NCBI GenBank assembly: GCA_964389475.1
Contig: CAYMFD010000023.1
Location: 1 to 40,295 of the forward strand
From: CAYMFD01 sp964389475
GTDB taxonomy: Bacteria > Bacteroidota > Bacteroidia > Chitinophagales > Saprospiraceae
Direction: 5' to 3'
Length of the DNA stretch: 40,295 bases
Shown: piece after piece, positions 16,610 through 23,787 of the stretch
Layout: each line of letters begins with the position of its first letter
Numbering within the stretch: position 1 is the first letter of the stretch
Program-made: the position numbers and the translations under genes
Notes under the pieces: generated by a model
Told to the model about the DNA's origin: nothing
Seen by the model: the letters and a program-made list of their open reading frames with translations, nothing else
Databases searched by the model: none

Positions 16610-17315
16610 GTGAGTATTTATCTATTCGCCGATCAATAGCCTCTAATAATGACTTGTGCAATGCGACGGTCTGAATCACCTCAGACTTTACGAGCTCTAC
16701 CTGCCACTGGTCATAAATATGTGCCGTCGTATTTCTTGTTTTCATTAGCTCTACCCAACTATCTTGATCCTTGATGAGACCGATAGCAAAGGCCTCTACA
16801 AAGACTGATCTTGGCGTTTTTGCTTTTACACCCTCAAAGGCTAGTAGACGCTTGATACTCTTCCAAGACATCTCATAAGTAAACTCAAACCGCTTGATCA
16901 GTACATCTAGAAAGTACTCGTAGTATCCGTCTTCCTTAAACTGCTCCTCCTTCTGCACTACTCTTTCGAACGTGTAGAAAGCTCGGCGGTAGGTTTCAAT
17001 AGCCTGCTGTACAAGCTCTAGCTCGTCAGCAGTGTAGATAATCTTACCATATGATAAGACCCTGTCCACAAAGACTTTATCAGCTGTAGAGATATTGACG
17101 ACATCTATCTTGGTCAGTGTTTCTATCTCTTGAAGCGCTGCCTCCAAGGCTAAGCGGTCCTCATAATCTTCACTCTCTACCTCATACGCTATATCGATGT
17201 CACTACCTTCTTTTGCTTTCATAGAAGCATAGCTACCGTGTAGGAGTATTTTTGATGGATTAACCGTAGATCTTAAAAGTGAAACCACCTGATTGATGAG
17301 ATCTACTCTAGACAC
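16602..17315 (-). CDS. Fused MNT nucleotidyltransferase-HEPN protein (MntA-HepT-like toxin-antitoxin in one chain)
   Basis: Residues 1 to about 90 form a minimal nucleotidyltransferase: GSYASMKAKEGSDID matches GSX10DXD exactly (GS at 27-28, D39 and D41). The rest is an HI0074/HepT-type HEPN domain: FEFTYEMSWKSIKRLLAFEG, then RNTTAHIY, an exact RX4HXY motif (R194, H199, Y201). In the two-gene MntA/HepT system the MNT antitoxin adds AMP to that tyrosine to silence the HEPN RNase. Here both are one polypeptide with all motif residues kept. I chose GTG 17315 (237 residues). The ATG at 17354 lies well inside rmlB and adds an unrelated tail. The gene overlaps rmlB and wlbB by 8 bases each, so it is woven into the EPS operon. 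Its actual function is unproven. Confidence 0.88.
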   Translation of the reverse strand: MSRVDLINQVVSLLRSTVNPSKILLHGSYASMKAKEGSDIDIAYEVESEDYEDRLALEAALQEIETLTKIDVVNISTADKVFVDRVLSYGKIIYTADELELVQQAIETYRRAFYTFERVVQKEEQFKEDGYYEYFLDVLIKRFEFTYEMSWKSIKRLLAFEGVKAKTPRSVFVEAFAIGLIKDQDSWVELMKTRNTTAHIYDQWQVELVKSEVIQTVALHKSLLEAIDRRIDKYSHD

Positions 17316-18369
17316 TCTTGTACATCTTATCGTAATACTCTTGATAGGCCCCACTGGTCACATGGTCGAGCCATTCGTCATTTGCTAGGTACCAGTCGAT
17401 CGTCTCACTTAACCCCTGCTCAAACGTATAGTCTGGTGTCCAACCTAAGTCATTGTCAACCTTGCTGGCATCTATAGCATACCTTAAGTCGTGCCCTGCT
17501 CGATCCGTCACATAGGTGATCAGTTCTCGGCTTTCGCCAACTTGCCTACCCAGCTTTTTATCGGCTAGATCACACATCAGTTGGATGAGCTTGATATTTT
17601 GCCATTCATTGTGTCCGCCGATATTGTAGGTCTCGCCGTGCTTACCCTTGTGCAAGATGTCATCTATCGCTCTTGCGTGATCCGCTACATGGAGCCAGTC
17701 TCTGACGTTCTCTCCCTTTCCATAGACAGGTAGGGGCTTACCATGCTTTATATTATTAATAAAGAGCGGTATCAACTTCTCCGGAAACTGATTGGGCCCA
17801 TAGTTATTGCTACAATTACTGATCACGATCGGCATATGGTAGGTGTGCCACCATGCTCTTACCAAGTGGTCGGACCCTGCCTTACTTGCGCTGTAAGGAC
17901 TCCGTGGGTCATAAGCCGTCTCCTCGGTAAACATTTCCGTCCCCATCTCTAGGCTGCCATAGACCTCATCCGTCGATACGTGGTAGAATAGCTTACCCTC
18001 ATAGTTGCCTGCCCAGTAGGTCTTCGCAGCATTGAGGAGGTTGGCCGTACCGATAAGATTGGTCTTGACAAAAACTAGCGGATCACTAATCGACCTGTCT
18101 ACATGACTCTCTGCCGCTAGATGGACAACGTGGGTGACACCATACTGCTCAAAAACTCGCTGCACCTCCGCCTCATCGCAGATATCTACCTTCTCGAAAT
18201 GATAATTCTCCGCCTTATCTACGTCTGCCAGGTTCTCGAGGTTACCAGCGTAGGTAAGCTTATCGAGATTTACAATAGTATAGTCTGGATACTTCGTGAC
18301 TAGCCGCCGTACTACGTGTGAGCCTATGAACCCCGCACCGCCGGTAACAAGTATATTTTTTTTAGTCAT
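17308..18369 (-). CDS. rmlB: dTDP-glucose 4,6-dehydratase
   Basis: Converts dTDP-glucose to dTDP-4-keto-6-deoxyglucose, the entry to rhamnose and to amino-deoxy sugars such as dTDP-Fuc3NAc. It has 353 residues. NAD-binding GGAGFIG is at 10-16, LAAESHVDRSI is present, the catalytic STDEVYG has T133-D134-E135, and Y159/K163 lie in YSASK. The C-terminal YNIGGHNEWQNI and VTDRAGHDLRYAID segments are characteristic. No rmlA, rmlC or rmlD is in the window. An assembly gap begins 12 bases upstream of the start and may hide a neighbour. Confidence 0.96.
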   Translation of the reverse strand: MTKKNILVTGGAGFIGSHVVRRLVTKYPDYTIVNLDKLTYAGNLENLADVDKAENYHFEKVDICDEAEVQRVFEQYGVTHVVHLAAESHVDRSISDPLVFVKTNLIGTANLLNAAKTYWAGNYEGKLFYHVSTDEVYGSLEMGTEMFTEETAYDPRSPYSASKAGSDHLVRAWWHTYHMPIVISNCSNNYGPNQFPEKLIPLFINNIKHGKPLPVYGKGENVRDWLHVADHARAIDDILHKGKHGETYNIGGHNEWQNIKLIQLMCDLADKKLGRQVGESRELITYVTDRAGHDLRYAIDASKVDNDLGWTPDYTFEQGLSETIDWYLANDEWLDHVTSGAYQEYYDKMYKSV

Positions 18370-18381
18370 CCATCTATGTTA

Positions 18382-18481
18382 NNNNNNNNNNNNNNNNNNN
18401 NNNNNNNNNNNNNNNNNNNNNNNNNNNNNNNNNNNNNNNNNNNNNNNNNNNNNNNNNNNNNNNNNNNNNNNNNNNNNNNNN
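18382..18481. other. Assembly gap (100 N) upstream of rmlB
   Basis: Exactly 100 N. Flanking sequence carries the same 19 bases (TGAACCCCGCACCGCCGGT) at 18327-18345 inside rmlB and at 18518-18536 beyond the gap. A repeat of this kind can break an assembly. The true gap could hold one or more genes. Confidence 0.98.
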
Positions 18482-18488
18482 AAATCGC

Positions 18489-18578
18489 TTAGCACCTTGA
18501 GCTCATTTGCGGTGGGGTGAACCCCGCACCGCCGGTTATTAGGATGGTCGATTTACGAATTTCGAGTTTCGAATGCAT
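18489..18578 (-). pseudogene. Fragment of a second NAD-dependent epimerase/dehydratase N-terminus
   Basis: From an ATG at 18578 the minus strand encodes MHSKLEIRKSTILITGGAGF, the beta-alpha-beta start of an extended SDR sugar-nucleotide enzyme, then loses the family pattern (TPPQMSSRC, stop at 18489-18491). Shifting one frame after GGAGF gives HPTANELKVLSDF running into the gap, which looks more protein-like. This is either a broken gene or a misjoin at the 19-base repeat shared with rmlB. The first residues (HSKLEIRK) are translated heptamer repeat. Confidence 0.5.
18553..18573. repeat. Short heptamer array (TTTCGAG/TTTCGAA units)
   Basis: Three seven-base units in register: TTACGAA, TTTCGAG, TTTCGAA. 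They lie between the epimerase fragment and the left 28-nt repeat of the GxxExxY cassette and overlap the fragment's first codons. Confidence 0.6.
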
Positions 18579-18585
18579 TTTTTTA

Positions 18586-18613
18586 GACACTAATTTTCAC
18601 GAATTGCACGAAT
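18586..18613 (+). repeat. 28-nt repeat, left boundary of GxxExxY cassette
   Basis: Pattern GACACTAATTnnCACGAATnnCACGAAT. It is inverted with respect to the copy at 19011-19038 (24 of 28 identical), and two more copies occur at 39822-39849 and 40207-40234. It begins 19 bases after the end of the GxxExxY gene. Confidence 0.8.
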
Positions 18614-18632
18614 CCTTTTTGGCCTGTGCACC

Positions 18633-19007
18633 TCACAGTACTACTCGCTTAGTGGTTAGTGTGGATGATCCAAAATTTACTAGGAGCCCTAAGCGAAAAC
18701 CAGATATAGCTAGATAATTCAGTACTTGCTTTTTATGGTTATCACTAAATTCTCTAACTGCTTTTAACTCGATAATTATCTTATCACCCACTACAAAATC
18801 CGCAATGTAATGATGTTTTAATTTTTGATTCTTGTACACCACGACGAAAGGCACTTCTCTGCTAAAAGGGATCTTTTGTAGTGCCAACTCTACTTCTAGC
18901 GCATCTTGATAAACATACTCCGTAAAGCCTGTACCAAGAGTCGAATGAACTTGCATACAACATCCAACAACCTGATAGCTTAAATCTTTGTACAATAGAC
19001 TACTCAC
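18633..19007 (-). CDS. GxxExxY protein (PD-(D/E)XK nuclease-like fold)
   Basis: 124 residues, the usual size of the GxxExxY family (about 125). The namesake motif is GFTEYVY at 27-33, preceded by VVGCCMQVHSTLGTG. The segment YIADFVVGDKIIIELKAV places D70, E80 and K82 in a PD-(D/E)XK-like arrangement, and VLNYLAISGFRLGLLVNFG is the conserved C-terminal part. Function is not established; a nuclease-like activity is inferred from the fold. The start is GTG at 19007. It is bracketed by inverted 28-nt repeats, and the right one fits exactly between this start and the wbpI stop, so the gene looks like an inserted cassette and not an EPS enzyme. Confidence 0.9.
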   Translation of the reverse strand: MSSLLYKDLSYQVVGCCMQVHSTLGTGFTEYVYQDALEVELALQKIPFSREVPFVVVYKNQKLKHHYIADFVVGDKIIIELKAVREFSDNHKKQVLNYLAISGFRLGLLVNFGSSTLTTKRVVL

Positions 19008-19010
19008 CTA

Positions 19011-19038
19011 ATTCGTGCTATTCGTGCTAATTTGTGTC
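19011..19038 (-). repeat. 28-nt repeat, right boundary of GxxExxY cassette
   Basis: On the minus strand it reads GACACAAATTAGCACGAATAGCACGAAT in parts of seven to nine bases, 24 of 28 identical to the left copy in opposite orientation. Its first bases overlap the wbpI stop codon TGA (19037-19039). Confidence 0.8.
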
Positions 19039-20083
19039 AAGAATGCCTCAACAACAATTCCACGATAGCCTCCCCTGCTTTGCCATCGCCATATAAGTCA
19101 TCATCCCACACTAAGCCTTGCTTATCTAGCACCGTCTTTATCTCTGTCAAGTCATCGAAGACTAGCGCATTGCACCCCCCTTCTAAAGTCTCGACCCACT
19201 CCGTCTCCGACCGTATCGTTACGCATGGCGTCTTGGTCCAGTAAGCCTCTTTCTGCATACCACCACTGTCCGTGATAAGGGCCGCAGCGGCAGCGAGATA
19301 GCCTAAATTACTGAGGTAACCCTGCGGATCGATAAAGGTAATCTGAGGATAGTCAGTCTCTGCCATACCAAATCGCTTCATCGCATGTCTCGTCCGAGGA
19401 TGAATGGCAAATACTGTCCTATGACGTTGCGTATTGAGGTGATCTAGAACGTAGGTAAGACGACCTTGATCGTCGGTATTGTATGGGCGGTGAATTGTCG
19501 CATAATTAAACGGCTCACCATAATCTGGCGTCACAGCTAGATCTCGCGCTGTACAGTAAAGCACCAAGTCCTTCATGATGTCCCCTACGATATGGACGTT
19601 GTCTTCTATCCCCTCACGCTTAAGGTTCTGTAAAGCCACGTCGCTCGTAAGTAAGAGTAAGTCACTGATGTGATCCGTCAATACTCGATTGACTTCTTCT
19701 GGCATCTTACGATTATAGCTGCGTAAGCCCGCCTCAACGTGGATGACAGGGATATGCATCTTAGCCGCTACTAGTGCTCCTGCGATGGTACTGTTGGTGT
19801 CGCCATAGACTAGCATATAGTCGGGTGCCTCTTTCTGGCAGACCTCCTCGATACTGATCATCATCTTGCCCGTCTGTGCCCCGTGGGCACCACTGCCTAT
19901 CTCCAACATATAGTCTGGTTGAGACATACCGAGTTCATCAAAGAAAACGGCACTCATATTGGCATCGTAGTGCTGACCGGTATGCACGGTTACGAGGTCT
20001 ATCTTATCGCGACAGGCCATCTCCAAGGGAAAGTGCTTGATAAACTGAGGTCTTGCCCCGATGATGGCAATTACTTTTTTCAC
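19037..20083 (-). CDS. wbpI: UDP-GlcNAc 2-epimerase family, probably WbpI (UDP-2,3-diacetamido-GlcA 2-epimerase)
   Basis: Non-hydrolysing 2-epimerase, 348 residues: IGARPQFIKHFPLEMA at the N-terminus, VTVHTGQHYDANMSAVFFDEL, DYMLVYGDTNSTIAGALVAAK, the HVEAGLRSYNRKMPEEVNR motif and LITDSGGMQKEA near the C-terminus. MnaA/WecB has the same motifs, so the substrate is assigned by context: WlbA, WbpE and WlbB, which make UDP-GlcNAc3NAcA, are all in the operon, and WbpI turns that into UDP-ManNAc3NAcA. It overlaps wbpE by 1 base. The stop codon overlaps the repeat bounding the GxxExxY cassette. Confidence 0.88.
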   Translation of the reverse strand: MKKVIAIIGARPQFIKHFPLEMACRDKIDLVTVHTGQHYDANMSAVFFDELGMSQPDYMLEIGSGAHGAQTGKMMISIEEVCQKEAPDYMLVYGDTNSTIAGALVAAKMHIPVIHVEAGLRSYNRKMPEEVNRVLTDHISDLLLLTSDVALQNLKREGIEDNVHIVGDIMKDLVLYCTARDLAVTPDYGEPFNYATIHRPYNTDDQGRLTYVLDHLNTQRHRTVFAIHPRTRHAMKRFGMAETDYPQITFIDPQGYLSNLGYLAAAAALITDSGGMQKEAYWTKTPCVTIRSETEWVETLEGGCNALVFDDLTEIKTVLDKQGLVWDDDLYGDGKAGEAIVELLLRHS

Positions 20084-21210
20084 TAGGCGTAAAACAATTT
20101 AACGGTTTTGATAATGTAGGCTAGTTGATCATCCTGCATCTCTGTATGGATGGGTAGGCTGATTACCTGCTGGCAAAGCTCCTCCGTATGTGCTAACTCA
20201 AAGTCAGCATCGACATACTGCTTGAAGGCCTCCTGCTTATACAGTGGTACAGGATAGTAGATCATACTCGGCACTCCATGCTCCTGTAGGTAGGCCTTGA
20301 GCTCATCTCGACGACCATCCGTCACCTTAAGGGTGTACTGGTGAAAGACATGGGTCGAATAGTCTGCTCGCACTGGAGTGATCAGGGCTCCGGTTTCCGC
20401 AAAGGCAGTATCATACGCATCCGCAACGGCTCTACGTCTATCGCAGTAGTCGTCTAGGTGCTTAAGCTTGATATCCAATATGGCGGCCTGTATAGAGTCG
20501 AGTCTGCTATTGCAACCGATAACATCGTGGTAGTATCGCTTGCTCTGTCCATGATTAGCGACCATCCGTATCTGTTCGCCGAGGGCAGGATCGTTACAGA
20601 ACATAGCACCACCGTCTCCATAGGCGCCTAGATTCTTACTGGGGTAAAACGAGGTACAACCGATCGTACCGATGGTCCCTGACTTGCGTCTGCTTCCATC
20701 GGCGAATATATAGTCTGCTCCGATCGCCTGTGCATCGTCTTCTACTGTAGGCACGCCATATTTATCAGCAATCTTCTGTATCGCCTCCATCTCAGCACAC
20801 TGGCCGTAGAGGTGTACGGGCACGATACACTTGATATCGTCCGCCATAGCTGCCTCTACGATCTCAGCTGTAAGGTTAAAGGTGTGCGGATCAACATCAA
20901 CCATCACAGGCTGTAGGCCTAAGAGAGCAATCACCTCCGCTGTCGCCACATAGGTAAACGCAGGCACCATCACCTTATCTCCAGGCTTGAGACCAAGTGC
21001 CATCAGGGCTATCTGCAAGGCATCGGTGCCATTAGCGACCGGTATGACGGTGCTGACATCTAGGTAGGACTCGAGGCTAGCTTTAAATTGCTTAACAGCT
21101 GGGCCATTAATAAAAGCTGCACTGTCTATCACCGACTGTACGGCTTGGTCTACTTCAGCTTTGATGTGCTGATACTGCTTCTGCACATCGACCATTTGAA
21201 TTTTATTCAT
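20083..21210 (-). CDS. wbpE: PLP-dependent sugar aminotransferase, WbpE/WlbC type (DegT/DnrJ/EryC1/StrS)
   Basis: Adds an amino group to the 3-keto sugar made by WlbA, using glutamate. It has 375 residues. The PLP lysine is K192 in TSFYPSKNLGAYGDGGA, with VEDDAQAIGA (PLP-ring Asp) near 157-166, ANGTDALQIALMALGL at 60-74 and GCNSRLDSIQAAIL. This is the arrangement of WbpE, including AQAIGA where other family members have AHALGA. It overlaps wbpI by 1 base and lies 52 bases from ugd. Confidence 0.92.
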   Translation of the reverse strand: MNKIQMVDVQKQYQHIKAEVDQAVQSVIDSAAFINGPAVKQFKASLESYLDVSTVIPVANGTDALQIALMALGLKPGDKVMVPAFTYVATAEVIALLGLQPVMVDVDPHTFNLTAEIVEAAMADDIKCIVPVHLYGQCAEMEAIQKIADKYGVPTVEDDAQAIGADYIFADGSRRKSGTIGTIGCTSFYPSKNLGAYGDGGAMFCNDPALGEQIRMVANHGQSKRYYHDVIGCNSRLDSIQAAILDIKLKHLDDYCDRRRAVADAYDTAFAETGALITPVRADYSTHVFHQYTLKVTDGRRDELKAYLQEHGVPSMIYYPVPLYKQEAFKQYVDADFELAHTEELCQQVISLPIHTEMQDDQLAYIIKTVKLFYA

Positions 21211-21262
21211 CAGGGTACCTGATTTATTATTAGTGTATTCTTTCTTGATGGTACTGGAGATA

Positions 21263-22570
21263 CTATTTAGGTCTGCCTATGCTCTCATAGTGAAAACCCA
21301 ACTCCTCCAGCTGCACAGGATCATAGACATTACGTCCATCGAAGATAACTGGTGCATTAAGGAGAGCCTTAACCTTATCAAAGTCTGGCGTACGGAATAC
21401 CTGCCACTCTGTAACCACAGCTAGGGCATCGGCGCCGTCAATGGCATCATAACCGGCATCACAGAATGAAATACGATCGCCATAAATGGCCTTGACGTTC
21501 TCCGTTGCTTCTGGATCAAATGCTTTGATCTGAGCTCCTGCTGCGAGTAGATCATCTATAATCGACAAGGCTGGCGCCTCGCGTATATCATCGGTATTGG
21601 GCTTAAAGGCGAGTCCCCATACACCTATTGTCTTACCAGTAAGGTCTCCACCGAAGTAAGCCAATATCTTTTCTGACAACACCTTCTTCTGTCGAGCATT
21701 GACATCCATCACGGCATTGAGTATCTTAAAATCATAAGATGTGCTATCCGCTGCACGAGCCAAGGCCTGTACATCTTTAGGGAAGCAAGAGCCACCATAG
21801 CCTACTCCTGGGAACAGGAATCGCTTACCTATACGAGTATCGCTACCCATGCCCTGTCGCACCATGTCTACATTAGCACCCAGCTTGTCACAGAGATTGG
21901 CTATCTCATTCATGAAAGATATGCGAGTTGCGAGGTAACTATTAGCAGCGTACTTGGTCATCTCCGCAGACCGTAAGTCCATGTAGTAGACAGGATTACC
22001 TTGTCGTACAAATGGAGCATAGAGCTGACCCATGAGCTTGCGAGCTCGATCACTCTCCGCACCTATCACTACTCGATCCGGCTTCATAAAATCATCAACA
22101 GCTACACCCTCGCGCAAAAACTCTGGATTACTCACGACATCGAAGAGGTTCTCATCTAAGTGCTCTGCAAGGGCACCATGCACCTGCTCTGCTGTACCCA
22201 CTGGGACGGTGCTCTTATCTACGATGACTTTGTAGTCGGTGATGATCTTACTAAGGTCAGCCGCCACCTTAAGCACAAACGATAGATCCGCAGCACCATC
22301 CGCTCCAGGTGGTGTAGGTAGTGCTAAGAATACGATCTCGGCATCCTTGACTCCCTCTGCGAGATCAGTAGTGAAGTGTAGGCGACCTTGCTTAGTATTT
22401 CGCTCAAAGAGGACTTCTAGGCCAGGCTCATATATCGGCACCTCGCCATTGCGCATCCGCTCTACCTTGCTAGCATCGATATCCACACATACTACGTCGT
22501 TACCTGTCTCTGCAAAACAAGTGCCTGAGACTAGTCCGACATAGCCGGTACCAACAACTGCAATTTTCAT
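21263..22570 (-). CDS. ugd: UDP-glucose 6-dehydrogenase
   Basis: Oxidises UDP-glucose to UDP-glucuronic acid. It has 435 residues: GTGYVGLVSGTCFAETG at 7-23, DKSTVPVGTAEQV, SNPEFLREGVAVDDFMKPDRVVIG, and the catalytic C262 in GVGYGGSCFPKDVQAL. The GGSCFPKD form separates it from the HexNAc dehydrogenase at 7607-8896, which has GGHCIGVDP. It is the first sugar gene after the two regulators, 103 bases from upxY, a spacer that holds a hairpin at the upxY stop. It adds a second source of acidic sugar to the polymer. Confidence 0.96.
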   Translation of the reverse strand: MKIAVVGTGYVGLVSGTCFAETGNDVVCVDIDASKVERMRNGEVPIYEPGLEVLFERNTKQGRLHFTTDLAEGVKDAEIVFLALPTPPGADGAADLSFVLKVAADLSKIITDYKVIVDKSTVPVGTAEQVHGALAEHLDENLFDVVSNPEFLREGVAVDDFMKPDRVVIGAESDRARKLMGQLYAPFVRQGNPVYYMDLRSAEMTKYAANSYLATRISFMNEIANLCDKLGANVDMVRQGMGSDTRIGKRFLFPGVGYGGSCFPKDVQALARAADSTSYDFKILNAVMDVNARQKKVLSEKILAYFGGDLTGKTIGVWGLAFKPNTDDIREAPALSIIDDLLAAGAQIKAFDPEATENVKAIYGDRISFCDAGYDAIDGADALAVVTEWQVFRTPDFDKVKALLNAPVIFDGRNVYDPVQLEELGFHYESIGRPK

Positions 22571-22654
22571 CTATTTAAATATTAGGTTTATTAGTTGCCA
22601 CGTTGACATGGCTTCGCCGACAATGAGTCGCAACAACTCACCCCCGAAAAGAGC

Positions 22655-22685
22655 AATAAAATGACTGCCTGCATTACACAGGCAG
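22655..22685 (-). terminator. Hairpin with T-rich tail at the upxY stop (possible attenuator)
   Basis: The minus strand has CTGCCTG, a seven-base loop, CAGGCAG (arms 22679-22685 and 22665-22671), then TCATTTTATTG. The stem overlaps the last upxY codons and stop. It resembles an imperfect intrinsic terminator between the regulator pair and ugd, where an UpxY-type antiterminator might act. The T tract is interrupted, so strength is doubtful. Confidence 0.4.
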
Positions 22686-23237
22686 GCGGTGGCCTACAGG
22701 AGACAGAAGCTTTTTATCTACCTCCATCTCTAATTGGACACCTATATAGTCAAGCCTCACTACGAAGACTTGCTTTGACTTTTGGGTCAAGAGCACACCC
22801 CTGATACCCGTTAAGTTTCCAGCCACTATCTCTACCTCCTGCCCTGCCTGCATAGACATCGGTCCAGATTGTACTTGCTCGACCTCTCCCACAATACGCC
22901 TCAGCAGCTGGATTTCATCATCTGGAATCGATACCAGGTGCTTTCTCACTTTCACAAAACCAAGGACATACTGCGTTTCTAAAACTCGAGTATACTCGGG
23001 TGCTGCTATCTTGACGAAGATATAGCAATTGAGTAACGGCTTGCTGTATGTTTTAACTTTACGAGTGTACCGCTTGGTAGTCGTAAGTAGGGGTACGTAG
23101 GCCTCTATGCGCTTTGCGGTGAGGTGGTCTACGACTAGCTTCTCCGCCTTATACTTAGTGTATACTGCAAACCATCTAGGCTGATGATCGTCTAGATGAT
23201 TCGTTACCGCCGCTATGTCATTTCCCTTAGTCCCCAT
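22674..23237 (-). CDS. NusG-like transcription antiterminator, UpxY family
   Basis: Specialised NusG paralogue that lets RNA polymerase read through a long polysaccharide operon. It has 187 residues from the ATG at 23237; the frame extends to 23267 inside the upstream gene with residues unlike the family. The NGN domain begins RWFAVYTKYKAEKLVVDHL, with EAYVPLLTTTKRYTRKVKTYSKPLLNCYIFVKI, then VLGFVKVRKHLVSIPDDEIQLLRRI. The KOW domain contains AGQEVEIVAGNLTGIRGVLL. UpxY proteins of Bacteroides act in the 5' part of their own operon, and this gene is second in its operon, overlapping the regulator by 11 bases. Confidence 0.92.
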   Translation of the reverse strand: MGTKGNDIAAVTNHLDDHQPRWFAVYTKYKAEKLVVDHLTAKRIEAYVPLLTTTKRYTRKVKTYSKPLLNCYIFVKIAAPEYTRVLETQYVLGFVKVRKHLVSIPDDEIQLLRRIVGEVEQVQSGPMSMQAGQEVEIVAGNLTGIRGVLLTQKSKQVFVVRLDYIGVQLEMEVDKKLLSPVGHRLPV

Positions 23238-23763
23238 CTGTCCACAATAGTAATGGTTTAGTATCAAAAGTAGCCCAATCTATAGAGCTCTCTTCTGCAC
23301 TGTTGTATACCACATATCTAATCTTGCGATCGATCAGGTCCTCGACCTTGTCGATAAGCTCGATGAGGTAGGCCTTTTTGACATTACCCACGAAAATAAG
23401 ATCGATAATCTGACTGTCCTGCCCTCTCGCAAAAGAGCCCGACACGAACACCTTATCCACGTCACCGAGCCTGATAATCACCTTTTCGATGATCTGATCT
23501 AGACCGACGTATTTAAGGAGTATGCTATGGACTTCGCTGAAAAGCGGGTGACTCGTATTGGCCGTAAAAACCTTCTTATTACCACTTAGCTCTGAGGTGA
23601 GCATACCCGCCCCCTCTAGTCGATTGAGCTCTAGTCGTATAGCATTGGACGACTCACTAAACTCAGACTCTAAGCCACGCAGATACGCCTTAGTGCTACT
23701 GTTGAGAAAAAACTTCAGCAGCAACTTGACACGTGTTCGCGATGATATGAGAGTCTCTATCAT
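23227..23763 (-). CDS. Winged-helix/nucleotidyltransferase-fold regulator at the head of the EPS operon
   Basis: 178 residues from the ATG at 23763. A TTG at 23787 is in frame but lies inside the promoter-operator palindrome. Residues 1-75 form a winged helix-turn-helix of the ArsR/MarR shape: RVKLLLKFFLNSSTKAYLRGLESEF, SSNAIRLELNRLEGAGMLTSE, a GNKKVFTAN wing. Residues about 80-178 resemble a minimal nucleotidyltransferase: VFVSGSFARGQDSQIIDLIFVG keeps GS (109-110) and the first Asp (D121), but isoleucine replaces the second Asp (I123). Nucleotide transfer may therefore be lost and ligand or partner sensing kept. It is the first gene of the operon and overlaps upxY by 11 bases. Autoregulation through the adjacent inverted repeat is inferred. 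Confidence 0.85.
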   Translation of the reverse strand: MIETLISSRTRVKLLLKFFLNSSTKAYLRGLESEFSESSNAIRLELNRLEGAGMLTSELSGNKKVFTANTSHPLFSEVHSILLKYVGLDQIIEKVIIRLGDVDKVFVSGSFARGQDSQIIDLIFVGNVKKAYLIELIDKVEDLIDRKIRYVVYNSAEESSIDWATFDTKPLLLWTDGD

Positions 23764-23766
23764 ATA

Positions 23767-23787
23767 TTGAGTAGAAATACTACTCAA
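23767..23787. promoter_or_regulatory. Inverted repeat TTGAGTAG-N5-CTACTCAA, likely operator
   Basis: Perfect 8-bp arms (23767-23774 and 23780-23787) around a 5-base spacer, nearly extended by ATAT on both sides. It lies directly between the -7 box and the ATG of the winged-helix regulator, so a dimer bound here would block initiation of the whole EPS operon. The assignment as operator is inferred from position and symmetry. Confidence 0.65.

Noticed and set aside
18586..19038. Insertion sequence
   Set aside because: Inverted repeats are present but the enclosed protein is a GxxExxY family member, not a transposase, and no target-site duplication is evident.
23763..23787. TTG at 23787 as start of the winged-helix regulator
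   Set aside because: It lies in the palindrome and overlaps the -7 box, upstream of the expected transcription start; the ATG at 23763 fits.
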